Assembly (NCBI GenBank): GCA_019239965.1
Contig: JAFAZC010000015.1
Span: 1 to 53,503 of the forward strand
Direction of reading: 5' to 3'
Length of the DNA stretch: 53,503 bases
From: Kutzneria sp.
GTDB taxonomy: Bacteria > Actinomycetota > Actinomycetes > Mycobacteriales > Pseudonocardiaceae
Below are positions 1 to 8,118 of this stretch, piece after piece. The translations under genes were made by a program, and so were the position numbers. The notes below the pieces were generated by a model. That model had not been told where the DNA came from and ran no database searches. It saw only the letters and a program-made list of their open reading frames with translations. Position 1 is the first letter of the stretch, and each line of letters opens with the position of its first letter.

Positions 1-247
1 GGGCCAGGTCAACCGGGTCGACGCCGCCAGGCTGGCGGTGACCAGAGCCGGCGACCGGGCTCGTGGCTCAGTCGCCGCGTCCGATGCGTTCTTCCCGTTC
101 CCGGACGGTCTGCGGGTACTGATGGATGCCGGGGTGTGCGCGGTGGCCCAGCCGGGCGGCTCGGTCCGGGACGCCGAGGTCGTCGCGGCCGCGGAGGCGG
201 CAGGCGTCTCGCTCTATCTGACGGGCACCCGGCACTTCGCCCACTGA
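1..247 (+). CDS. purH: PurH C-terminus (AICAR transformylase/IMP cyclohydrolase), 5' truncated by window
   Basis: The reading frame is open from base 2 and ends at the TGA at 245-247, giving the last 81 residues. The segments [38 protein letters not shown] and the terminal TGTRHFAH are the hallmark C-terminus of the bifunctional PurH, which carries out the last two steps of de novo IMP synthesis in the cytoplasm. The terminal RHF.H motif belongs to the AICAR transformylase domain. The N-terminal IMP cyclohydrolase domain lies outside the window. Confidence 0.95.
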   Translation, partial: GQVNRVDAARLAVTRAGDRARGSVAASDAFFPFPDGLRVLMDAGVCAVAQPGGSVRDAEVVAAAEAAGVSLYLTGTRHFAH

Positions 248-312
248 GTGGCTTTCCGTCGTTCGAGTGGCTTGACGGCGTGCCCAGACATGGTGTCTAC
301 TTGAGCCCGTCG

Positions 313-330
313 TTCGAATATATGTTCGAA
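313..330. promoter_or_regulatory. SOS-box-like palindrome (possible LexA site)
   Basis: The sequence TTCGAATATATGTTCGAA has perfect 6-base arms around a TATATG core. It differs at one position from the actinobacterial/Gram-positive LexA consensus CGAAC-N4-GTTCG. It lies 66 bases after purH with no clear gene following, so it may be the surviving promoter of a lost SOS-regulated gene, or may be fortuitous. Confidence 0.4.
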
Positions 331-720
331 AGGCAGAGCGGTTGGCTCGGGGGCTGGCCGCTTCGGAACCGCCGCCGTGTCCATGGCGGATCGCGTTTCA
401 TGGGTGCGCGCGATCATCCGGGAGGAGGTGCCGGCTGGGTCGGCAGCGGCGTCGGTGTTCTCGCTCATAGGGGCCCCGTGCTTCGGATGAGGTCTTCTTG
501 GAGAAGTCTCGTCAGCGGGGTGAGCAGGTCATCGAGTCGACCTCGAATGGCCGGCGGTAGGCGGTGAGATGGCCGGCGGCGCGGCCGTGGTGGTGATGCG
601 CGGGTTCGCCACCACCGGCCGCGTCGTTGGGTCGTCCGTTAGCAGGGCTCTGACCAGGGAATTTCCGCCGAGCCGTAACGGATCTCCGCAATCCGTCGTT
701 AGAACGCGTGAACGCAGTGC

Positions 721-738
721 CACGCGCCGCGGCGCGTG
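721..738. repeat. perfect 18-bp palindrome
   Basis: CACGCGCCGCGGCGCGTG is its own reverse complement. It lies 24 bases upstream of a possible small reading frame at 762 with a purine-rich stretch between them, so it could be an operator. It could also be a chance feature of very GC-rich DNA. Confidence 0.4.
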
Positions 739-761
739 ACAGGGGGTGGAAGGGGTTGGGC

Positions 762-917
762 GTGGCTGACAGGTCCGAGTACCAGGCCGACGAAGTCGCT
801 GATGATCCACGATATGGCGAGAGCGGGTACTCCGTCATGCCGCACCCCCGGTCGCGGGAGCGCGAAGCGTTCGCGGCCATCCCCGCGCCGCGCCGCTCGT
901 CGGAATGGTTCGACTGA
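762..917 (+). CDS. possible small charged protein, unknown function
   Basis: A GTG at 762 follows a purine-rich GGAAGGGG stretch and opens a 51-codon frame ending at TGA 915-917. The product is hydrophilic and charged, with Asp/Glu-rich and Arg-rich halves (RSREREAF, SSEWFD), and has no membrane segment. Third codon positions are mostly G or C, as in neighbouring real genes. No family is recognised. It could equally be a chance frame in an otherwise empty region. Confidence 0.22.
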   Translation: MADRSEYQADEVADDPRYGESGYSVMPHPRSREREAFAAIPAPRRSSEWFD

Positions 918-928
918 CCGGTCTCGGC

Positions 929-2155
929 TCAGTGCAGCCGGAGACGGCCCTCGAAATCCTCGACCAGGCCCCGCCAGATCTTCACCTCGGCGTCGAACGG
1001 TGCACTGGGAGCGAGTCGGGTCGGGTCGGGCCGCAACACGAAGGACACCATCCAGCCGAGGCTCTCCGAGGATGCGAGGGCCTGCTTGACCGATTCGTCA
1101 CCGACCCAGTCCGCGGCGTCCTCGAGTAGCTCGACGGCCAGTTCCAACTGAACGGGATCGACCGAGTCTGGCCCGTCGCCGATGTCGTCGGCGACACCGT
1201 TGAGCACGTAGACGTTGTCATCCCGCACGGCGACATCGAGTTCGCCGGCGGTGGCCTTGACGGTGACCTCGCTCCAGGTGGACACCTCCGCCAGGTCGTT
1301 GCCGGCGAGCTCCGCTCCTTCGCTGGCAAGGAAGCGCGTGAGCGCCTTTGTCGAGGTGAAGACGTCGATCTCGCCGTCGGAACCTAGGAAGATTGGTTCG
1401 TCGTCAAGGTAGCAGCGCAGCGTGTAGTACTCGCGGTCACTCGTAATGATCTTGATGGGATCGATGCCGACCTGGCCCCAGAAGTCAGTCCGCTCCGCGG
1501 ACTGATCCTCGGCGTCGGTGTCCTTGGCCGAATCGGATTCGGCCCCCTCCAGTTCCTCGTGGGCGGCCAACTCCTTCGCCGCGGCCGCCACCGCCGAACC
1601 GTCGACATCCGGCGTCGACACGACGGCGTCGACGGCGTCGAGCACCTCGTCCCAGCGCTCGGCCACGACCTTGGCCAGTTCGGTCCACCGGCGCTCGCCG
1701 TCGCGACCGGTGAACGGGAAGGTGCCCTGTGGCAGCAGCGCGAAGCCGTCGGCCGCGTCGAGGACTTCGGTGACCTTGTCCAGCTCGCACACGTCGGCGA
1801 GCGAACGCAGGATGGACACCACGTCGGCCAGCTCGCCGATGGTCCAGGTGTCCGGATCCTCCGACACCAGCTCGGGCACGCCGACGAGGTCGAACTGGTG
1901 GTTCTCGCCGGGAGTCAGCTCGACCGCCGACAGCGCGGGCAACACGTGCCACGCCGGGTGATCGGTGAGGTCGTGCTCTGTCTGGCCGCGGACGAAAGCG
2001 GCAAGGCTGGCCACGTCGCCGAAGGCGTACAGGTCCTCGTCATGGCCGAGGAAGGCCTCCCACTCCTCGCCATCCTCCCGCCACCGTGGAGCCCAGAGGG
2101 TGACCAGGTCCCCCTGGGGCAACCCGAGCTCGATCGGGATGATGTCCTGAGCCAT
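929..2155 (-). CDS. conserved actinobacterial protein of unknown role (often named 'primosomal protein')
   Basis: A 408-residue acidic, soluble protein without signal peptide or membrane segments. It starts at ATG 2155 behind a GGGAGG ribosome site seven bases upstream. The N-terminal part (LGLPQGDLVTLWAPRW, EWEAFLGHDEDLYAFGD) resembles proteins that actinobacterial genomes frequently label 'primosomal protein'. That name is a database habit; no PriA, DnaT or helicase motif is visible. A central Glu/Asp/Ala-rich linker (about residues 195-225) separates two aromatic-rich halves, the second beginning around the segment FWGQVGIDPIKI. I know of no proven function. Confidence 0.75.
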   Translation of the reverse strand: MAQDIIPIELGLPQGDLVTLWAPRWREDGEEWEAFLGHDEDLYAFGDVASLAAFVRGQTEHDLTDHPAWHVLPALSAVELTPGENHQFDLVGVPELVSEDPDTWTIGELADVVSILRSLADVCELDKVTEVLDAADGFALLPQGTFPFTGRDGERRWTELAKVVAERWDEVLDAVDAVVSTPDVDGSAVAAAAKELAAHEELEGAESDSAKDTDAEDQSAERTDFWGQVGIDPIKIITSDREYYTLRCYLDDEPIFLGSDGEIDVFTSTKALTRFLASEGAELAGNDLAEVSTWSEVTVKATAGELDVAVRDDNVYVLNGVADDIGDGPDSVDPVQLELAVELLEDAADWVGDESVKQALASSESLGWMVSFVLRPDPTRLAPSAPFDAEVKIWRGLVEDFEGRLRLH

Positions 2156-2449
2156 CTGGAGACCTCCCGGTCACGACAGGTGTCGTCGGCAGCAACGAGC
2201 GAAGCCTACGGGGTCGCTCGTCCATGCCGAGCACTGCCCCGTTGGGGGGTACCACCTGCGACCGGAATAGTCGATCATGGATTGATGGCGGTGGCCGCTG
2301 CGTGGGGACGGATCATGCGCTGGCTGTCGTCTCACGCCCCCGCGACCGCGGCGTTGGAAGGACGGACCAAGGTCCGGCACAGTTATCCGGAGACAACCAC
2401 TGACGGGCGTCTTGACTGGCGTACCAACTAAGGACGCCGATCGACCGCG

Positions 2450-3739
2450 TCACGGTGTGGTGGCATGGATCACGTCGAGCACAAGCGCTCCCCTGCCGGT
2501 ATCCGAGTCGCTGACAGTGATCCCGCCCCGCAGGGCTGCCAGCGCACCGGGGACCACGTCGGGTGATTCGGCGTGCAACTCCAACAGGGGCTGCCCCTTC
2601 ACCACGCGCTCTCCGGGTTTCGCCAGACAGATCACTCCGGCGGCGTGTCGCACCGGGTCCTCCTTGCGGGCTCGCCCGGCGCCGAGGCGCCACGCCGCCA
2701 TACCGACCGCGTAGGCATCAAGGCGTGTCAACGTGCCATCCTCCGGAGCCAGCACCATGTCGACATGATCGGCGGTGGGCAGCGGTGCATCCGGATCCCC
2801 GCCCTGGGCCCTGATCATCCGACACCAGGTCTCGTACGCCTCACCGGAGGCGAGCACCCTTGCCGGGTCCACTTCAGACAGTCCGGCGAGTGAGAGCATC
2901 TCGACGGCGAGTGAGAGGGTTAGCTCGACCACGTCGGAAGGGCCGCCGCCGCGAAGCACCTCGACCGACTCGGCGACCTCCACAGCGTTGCCGACCGCCC
3001 GCCCGAGCGGAACCGACATGTCCGTGAGCACGGCACTGGTCCGCAGCCCGTGTTCGACACCGATCCCCACGAGCGAGTGTGCCAACTCGGTGGCCGTGTC
3101 CAGGTTCTTCATGAACGCGCCGGAGCCGACCTTCACGTCGAGCACCAGTGCCCGCGCGCCCTCCGCGATCTTCTTGCTCATGATCGAGCTGGCGATCAGT
3201 GGAACGGACTCGACCGTCCCCGTCACATCCCGCAGCGCGTACAGCTTGCGGTCAGCTGGCGCGAGTCCGTCGGTGGCCGCGCACACCACGGCGCCGACCG
3301 AATCCAACTGCGCGCGAATCTCCTCGACGGAAAGCCGGGCGCGCCAGCCGGGGATCGACTCCAGCTTGTCGAGCGTGCCGCCGGTGTGGCCGAGGCCGCG
3401 GCCGGACAGCTGCGGAACGGCGGCCCCACACGCGGCCACCAACGGCGCCAACGGAAGCGTGATCTTGTCACCGACGCCGCCCGTCGAGTGCTTGTCGACG
3501 GTCGGCCGATCAGCCCGCAAGGACAGCCGTTCCCCCGAGTCGACCATCGCCCGTGTCCAGCGCGCGGTTTCGGCGGAGTCCATGCCGTTGAGCAGGATCG
3601 CCATGGCAAGGGCCGACATCTGCTCGTCGGCGACCTCGCCGCGGGTGTACGCGTCGACGACCCAGTCGATCTGCTCACCGGTCAGTGTCGCGCGGTCCCG
3701 TTTGGCGCGGATGACGTCGATCGCGCTGAAGTGGTTCAT
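2450..3739 (-). CDS. deoA: thymidine phosphorylase
   Basis: A 429-residue protein that phosphorolyses thymidine or deoxyuridine to the base and 2-deoxyribose-1-phosphate. The family signature KHSTGGVGDKITL is intact, as is the downstream SGRGLGHTGGTLDKLE segment that shapes the active site. The reading frame stays open upstream into cdd, but ATG 3739 is preceded by GGAGGG at the right distance and gives the usual family N-terminus (SAIDVIRAKRD). It is the last gene of a minus-strand nucleoside uptake and salvage operon, directly after cdd, so imported deoxycytidine can be deaminated and then split. Confidence 0.95.
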   Translation of the reverse strand: MNHFSAIDVIRAKRDRATLTGEQIDWVVDAYTRGEVADEQMSALAMAILLNGMDSAETARWTRAMVDSGERLSLRADRPTVDKHSTGGVGDKITLPLAPLVAACGAAVPQLSGRGLGHTGGTLDKLESIPGWRARLSVEEIRAQLDSVGAVVCAATDGLAPADRKLYALRDVTGTVESVPLIASSIMSKKIAEGARALVLDVKVGSGAFMKNLDTATELAHSLVGIGVEHGLRTSAVLTDMSVPLGRAVGNAVEVAESVEVLRGGGPSDVVELTLSLAVEMLSLAGLSEVDPARVLASGEAYETWCRMIRAQGGDPDAPLPTADHVDMVLAPEDGTLTRLDAYAVGMAAWRLGAGRARKEDPVRHAAGVICLAKPGERVVKGQPLLELHAESPDVVPGALAALRGGITVSDSDTGRGALVLDVIHATTP

Positions 3740-3749
3740 GAGCCCTCCG

Positions 3750-4160
3750 TCAGAGGTCATCGGGCCCGAACGCAAATGGCAGCAACTCACGCATGCTGAG
3801 CGCACCGTCCGGGGTGTCGACGAGGCAGTCAGGGCCGCCGAGCTCGAAGAGGATCTGACGACACCGTCCGCATGGCATGAGCAGCTGGCCGTCACCGCCG
3901 CGACAGGCGACGGCCGCCAACCGACCGCCGCCGGTCAGCAGGAGCTGGCCGGCCATCGTGCACTCCGCGCACAGCGCGACGCCGTAGGCGGCGTTCTCGA
4001 CGTTGCAGCCGATGACGATCCGCCCATCGGAGCAGAGACCGGCGGCGCCGACCCGAAGCCCGGAGTACGGGCAGTACGCGCTAGCGGCCGCCTCGACGGC
4101 GGCGGAACGCAACCTGGCCCAGTCCACTCCAGAATCGTTCACTGCCGAATTGTCCATCAC
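3750..4160 (-). CDS. cdd: cytidine deaminase
   Basis: A 136-residue zinc enzyme deaminating cytidine and deoxycytidine to the uridine forms. The zinc and catalytic motifs are present: CNVENAAYG followed by CAEC (the variant in which Cys replaces His, seen in tetrameric CDAs) and PCGRCRQ. The start is a GTG-ATG pair at 4160/4157, six bases after the stop of the upstream permease, with no strong ribosome site of its own, so translational coupling is likely. Its place between a nucleoside ABC importer and deoA supports a salvage role. Confidence 0.95.
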   Translation of the reverse strand: MMDNSAVNDSGVDWARLRSAAVEAAASAYCPYSGLRVGAAGLCSDGRIVIGCNVENAAYGVALCAECTMAGQLLLTGGGRLAAVACRGGDGQLLMPCGRCRQILFELGGPDCLVDTPDGALSMRELLPFAFGPDDL

Positions 4161-4166
4161 GGACAG

Positions 4167-5441
4167 CTAGCCTGCCTGCCCGCGCCGGTATATCAGTCCA
4201 TCCGCGGCCGGCATGCGCAGCCGCTGCGCCGACGCGGCCAGCACCACGATCGTGACGATGTGTGGCAGGTAGCTGGTCAACTCCGACGGCAGCGCGTCGA
4301 TGGACAGGTACACGAGATAGAGAACCGCGGAGCTGGCCACCGCGACACCCGCCGCAGTCCAACGTCGGTGGTAGAGCTGGACAAGCGCGATCGCCACGCA
4401 CAGCAGGGTGACGCCGTAGAAAAGACCTAGCACGGTCGTGCCGTTGGTCAATGTCGCAAGGCCGTCGGCATAGCCGAACAGCGCCGCGCCGCCGAGCAGC
4501 CCACCCGGCCGCCAGTTACCGAAGATCATCGCGGCGAGGCCGATGTAGCCCCGCCCATTCGTCTGGCCTTCCAGGTAGATGTTCAGACCGGGGGCCAACA
4601 CGAGCGCGGCGCCACCGAGTCCGGCGAATCCACCGGAGATTACGACGGCGAGGTACTTCTGCCGGTACACGTCGATGCCAAGAGACTCAGCGGCGACCGG
4701 GTTCTCGCCGCAGGAGCGCAGGCGCAGGCCGAACCGCGTGTGCCACAGCACGAAGTAGCTCAGCACCAACAGCGCGACCGTGATCATGGTCAGTGGTGAC
4801 ACTCCGCTGACCAGACCCCGGAGGATTCCCGCCACATCGGAGAGCACATAGCGCGGGTGATCCTCCTCGAGACCCTTGAGCCAGGCGGCCAGCGGCTGCG
4901 CCGAGTAGGTGTCCAGCTGCTCGACGGGCGGCGACTGCTTCGGGTTGTGCGTGATCGGGGCGAACACCAGCGACGAAAGGTATTTCGCGATTCCGGCACC
5001 CAGCAGGTTGAGTGCGACGCCAGAGACGATGTGGTTCACTCCGAAACTCACCGTGGCGATCGCGTGGATCAGGCCGCCGAGAGCGCCGAACACGGCGCCG
5101 CCGACGATAGCGGCCCATGGGCCCCAGTGGATTCCGGCGAAGGCCGCTCCCCAGGTACCGAGGATCATCATGCCTTCGAGGCCGATGTTGACCACGCCGG
5201 CCCGCTCGGCCCACAGGCCGCCGAGGCCGGCGAGCAGGATCGGGATGGCGAGCTGGACGCCGGCGCGCACGGTGGGGGACGCGGTGATCGCGGCCAGTCC
5301 AGTCAGGTCCGCGGTGGCCGTCAACAGTGCCACGGCCAACAGGGTCCACAGCAGGCCACGACCCCAACTGGGCAGGCGACGGTGCCGTGTCGTCGCCGAT
5401 GAGCCCGAAGGCGCGATGGTGCTGTTGGTCAGCAGGCTCAT
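4167..5441 (-). CDS. nucleoside ABC transporter permease, second subunit (NupQ/YufQ type)
   Basis: A 424-residue inner-membrane permease of the branched-chain/BMP permease superfamily, with about eight or more hydrophobic segments. The family block RAGVVNIGLEGMM near the N-terminus and LRSCGENPVAAESLGID in the cytoplasmic loop that contacts the ATPase are clear. The frame is open further upstream, but ATG 5441 overlaps the TGA of the preceding permease in an ATGA arrangement and gives a normal N-terminus. It pairs with the permease at 5438-6541 to form the membrane channel for a purine or pyrimidine nucleoside importer. Confidence 0.92.
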   Translation of the reverse strand: MSLLTNSTIAPSGSSATTRHRRLPSWGRGLLWTLLAVALLTATADLTGLAAITASPTVRAGVQLAIPILLAGLGGLWAERAGVVNIGLEGMMILGTWGAAFAGIHWGPWAAIVGGAVFGALGGLIHAIATVSFGVNHIVSGVALNLLGAGIAKYLSSLVFAPITHNPKQSPPVEQLDTYSAQPLAAWLKGLEEDHPRYVLSDVAGILRGLVSGVSPLTMITVALLVLSYFVLWHTRFGLRLRSCGENPVAAESLGIDVYRQKYLAVVISGGFAGLGGAALVLAPGLNIYLEGQTNGRGYIGLAAMIFGNWRPGGLLGGAALFGYADGLATLTNGTTVLGLFYGVTLLCVAIALVQLYHRRWTAAGVAVASSAVLYLVYLSIDALPSELTSYLPHIVTIVVLAASAQRLRMPAADGLIYRRGQAG

Positions 5442-6541
5442 GACGCACCCCCGGCTGCCGCCACGGTGGCCGTGCCCAGCTGGGCGCCGACCCTGCGCTG
5501 TTCGGCCGCCAGCTCGAACCGGCGGATGACCTCGTAGGACACGACCACCGAAAGCACGATGGCACCCTGCATGATCGTCACGATCTCCTTCGGCACGCCG
5601 ACGTTGTCCAGCGACACGGCCGACTGGTCGAGGAAGGCCCACAGCAGCGCGCCAAAGGCGATGCCGCCAGGGTTGTTGCGGCCGAGCAGCGCGACCGCGA
5701 TGCCGGTGAATCCGTAGCCCTGTGGGGAGAGCTGCGTGTAGACGTGGTCCCTACCGAGCAGCTCGGGCAGCGCGGTGAGGCCGGCTGTGGCACCGGAGAG
5801 CAGCATCGCGACCACGATCATCCGCTTGGCGTTGACCCCACCGGCCATCGCCGCGGTCGGTGATTCGCCGGAGGCCCTCAGTTCGAAGCCGAACCGGCTG
5901 CGGTTGAGCATCACCCAGTAGGCGATGCCGACCGCGATCGCGACAACTACGAAGCCGAATAGTGTGCCGTGCGAGCCGAAGGAAACGCCGGGAATCCAGC
6001 CGCTCTGGGGAATCGGCTTGGTGGCGATGTTGTTGTTCACCAGAACGCCGAAGGTCTTCTCGTTGATCAGCAAGGCGAGGATGCCGATGGACACCGCGTT
6101 GAGCATGATGGTGGTGATCACCTCGCTGACTCCGCGGGTGACCTTGAGGATCGCCGGCAGCGCCGCGTAGAGCGCTCCCGCGGCGACGGCGCTCAGGATG
6201 ACGAGCAGCGGCTCCAGGACCGGGGGCAGATTCGTGGCGCCGCCCACGATCGCGCCGGTGACAGCGCCGATCCGGTACTGGCCCTCGACCCCGATGTTGA
6301 ACAGGTTCATCTTGAACCCGATCGCCACCGCGACGCCGATCAGGTAATAGATGGTCGCGCTGTTCAGGATGTCCACCGCCGTGGTGCCCTTGCCAACCTG
6401 GGACACCATGGCGGCCAAGGCGGTGCCCGGGCTGCCGGCGGAGATCAGCAGCGCGACCGTGCACAGCAGCGCCGAGAACACGATCGCCATGGCCGGCGGG
6501 AGCAGCTTGCCCCGAAGAACCCGCGGGAGCCGCCCCGGCAT
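5438..6541 (-). CDS. nucleoside ABC transporter permease, first subunit (NupP/YufP type)
   Basis: A 367-residue polytopic membrane protein. The blocks MNLFNIGVEGQ, LRASGESPTAAMAGG and GFTGIAVALLGRNNPGG are typical of BMP-associated ABC permeases. ATG 6541 shares one base with the TGA of the ATPase gene, and its own stop overlaps the next permease start in ATGA, so all subunits should be made in balanced amounts. A longer upstream extension of the frame is out of character (Arg-rich shadow of the ATPase gene) and was rejected. Confidence 0.92.
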   Translation of the reverse strand: MPGRLPRVLRGKLLPPAMAIVFSALLCTVALLISAGSPGTALAAMVSQVGKGTTAVDILNSATIYYLIGVAVAIGFKMNLFNIGVEGQYRIGAVTGAIVGGATNLPPVLEPLLVILSAVAAGALYAALPAILKVTRGVSEVITTIMLNAVSIGILALLINEKTFGVLVNNNIATKPIPQSGWIPGVSFGSHGTLFGFVVVAIAVGIAYWVMLNRSRFGFELRASGESPTAAMAGGVNAKRMIVVAMLLSGATAGLTALPELLGRDHVYTQLSPQGYGFTGIAVALLGRNNPGGIAFGALLWAFLDQSAVSLDNVGVPKEIVTIMQGAIVLSVVVSYEVIRRFELAAEQRRVGAQLGTATVAAAGGAS

Positions 6542-8115
6542 CAGGACCCACCTCCGCCAGCGCCTGTCCCGGTCATCGCGCAGCCCAACTCCTCCGTTGT
6601 CACGGTGGCCGGATCGGCGTCGGCGACCAGCCTTCCGCGCAACATCACCTTGATGGTGTCCGACAGCCCGATCAGCTCGTCGAGGTCGGCCGAGACGAGC
6701 AGGACCGCCAGACCGTCGGCGCGGGCCTGCTTGATCTGCTCCCAGATCATGGCCTGCGCTCCGACGTCGACACCCCGCGTCGGGTGCGAGGCGATCAACA
6801 GTGCCGGATCGCCGGACAGCTCCCTGCCGACGATGAACTTCTGCTGGTTGCCACCGGACAGTGCGGCGGCGGGCACGTCGATGCCAGGAGTGCGCACATC
6901 GAACTGGGCCACGATACGGCTGGTGTCGTCCCTGGCACCGGGGACATCGAGCCAGCGCCCCCTCGCGACCGGCTTTCGGGTCTGGAACCCAAGGATTCTG
7001 TTGAACCACAGGGACTGGGTTAACAACAGGCCGTGCCGATGCCGGTCCTCGGGGACGTAGCCGATGCCGGCTTCCCGACGCCGCAGGGTGCCGAGTCCGG
7101 TCAGGTCCCGGGTCGCTCCGCCGGAGCCGGTGAGCCGGACCGTTCCGGAGTCGGCGCGCCGGATGCCCATGATCGTCTCGACGAGCTCGGTCTGACCGTT
7201 GCCTTCGACGCCGGCTATCCCCATGATCTCGCCGGCATGCACGGCGAGGTCGATATCGTCGAGCAGCGGCCGGCTCGAATCCCCGGCTGCGCACAGCCGC
7301 AGTCCCGTGACAGCCAACACGGTTCGGGTGGTGACGTCGGTGTGCTTGACCTGGGGACTCGGCAGTTCGCTGCCGACCATCATCTCGGCGAGCTGGCGGG
7401 AGGTCACCGTGGTGGGGTCGGTGGTGCCGACCGTGGTTCCCCTGCGGATCACCGTCACCCGGTCGGCGATCGCCCGCACCTCGTCGAGCTTGTGCGAGAT
7501 GAACAGGAAGGTGAAACCCTGGTCGCGCATACTCCGCAGGGTCGCGAACAGCTCGTCGACCTCCTGCGGGACGAGCACCGCCGTCGGTTCGTCCAGGATC
7601 ACCGTCCGTGCTCCGCGGTAGAGCACCTTGAGGATCTCCACCCGCTGTCTGTCGGCCACCCCGAGTCGCTCGACGAGCACGTCCGGGTCGACCGACAGCC
7701 CGGTGCGACCGGCCAGTTCGGCGATCCTGGCGCGGGCCCTGCCCCCGATGCCGTGCAGTGCCTCGGCGCCGAGCACCACGTTTTCCAGCACCGTCAGGTT
7801 GTCCGCCAGCATGAAGTGCTGATGAACCATGCCAATGCCAGCCCTGATGGCGTCCGACGGCGACCGGAACCTGACCGGCTTCCCGTCGACTTCGATGGTG
7901 CCCTCGTCCGGTTGCTGCATGCCGTAGAGGATCTTCATCAGGGTGGACTTGCCCGCGCCGTTCTCACCGCACAGGGCGTGCACCTCGCCGGCCAGCACGG
8001 TCAGCCGGATGTCGTGATTGGCCACGACACCAGGAAACCGCTTGGTGATCCCGGTGAGCACCACCGCCGGCGGTGCCGACGTGTCGTCCATCGTGTCGGT
8101 CCGGGTACTCACCAC
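6541..8115 (-). CDS. nucleoside ABC transporter ATP-binding protein with two ABC domains
   Basis: A 524-residue cytoplasmic ATPase of the sugar/nucleoside importer type with tandem ABC cassettes. The first has a Walker A at residues 50-58 (GENGAGKST), a degenerate signature and Walker B ILDEPTAVL. The second has the divergent P-loop GVEGNGQTE normally found in this family, signature LSGGNQQK and the reduced Walker B LIASHPTRGVD. The degeneration of the second cassette is a family trait, not damage. It sits three bases after the substrate-binding lipoprotein gene and one base before the first permease. Confidence 0.94.
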   Translation of the reverse strand: MVSTRTDTMDDTSAPPAVVLTGITKRFPGVVANHDIRLTVLAGEVHALCGENGAGKSTLMKILYGMQQPDEGTIEVDGKPVRFRSPSDAIRAGIGMVHQHFMLADNLTVLENVVLGAEALHGIGGRARARIAELAGRTGLSVDPDVLVERLGVADRQRVEILKVLYRGARTVILDEPTAVLVPQEVDELFATLRSMRDQGFTFLFISHKLDEVRAIADRVTVIRRGTTVGTTDPTTVTSRQLAEMMVGSELPSPQVKHTDVTTRTVLAVTGLRLCAAGDSSRPLLDDIDLAVHAGEIMGIAGVEGNGQTELVETIMGIRRADSGTVRLTGSGGATRDLTGLGTLRRREAGIGYVPEDRHRHGLLLTQSLWFNRILGFQTRKPVARGRWLDVPGARDDTSRIVAQFDVRTPGIDVPAAALSGGNQQKFIVGRELSGDPALLIASHPTRGVDVGAQAMIWEQIKQARADGLAVLLVSADLDELIGLSDTIKVMLRGRLVADADPATVTTEELGCAMTGTGAGGGGS

Positions 8116-8118
8116 TCC

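Larger units (their letters stand above)
248..928. other. 681-base stretch without a convincing gene
   Basis: Between purH and the minus-strand gene ending at 929 there is no reading frame with a recognisable family. Overlapping frames exist on both strands but have low-complexity Arg/Gly/Ser-rich translations typical of out-of-frame GC-rich DNA. Visible structures are an SOS-box-like palindrome (313-330), a perfect 18-bp palindrome (721-738) and one possible small gene (762-917). The stretch may be the remains of an eroded gene, but no family could be identified. Confidence 0.6.

Noticed and set aside
248..928. HNH/DUF222 gene remnant after the SOS-like box
   Set aside because: The frames after the palindrome did not show recognisable DUF222 or HNH residues, so only the palindrome is reported.
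2775..4430. 551-codon open frame on the plus strand
   Set aside because: It is antisense to deoA and cdd, has a Ser/Thr/Arg-rich composition with no domain, and is explained by GC-rich codon mirroring.
6541..8115. Second ABC cassette judged damaged
   Set aside because: The degenerate Walker A and B of the second cassette are normal for this family of importer ATPases.
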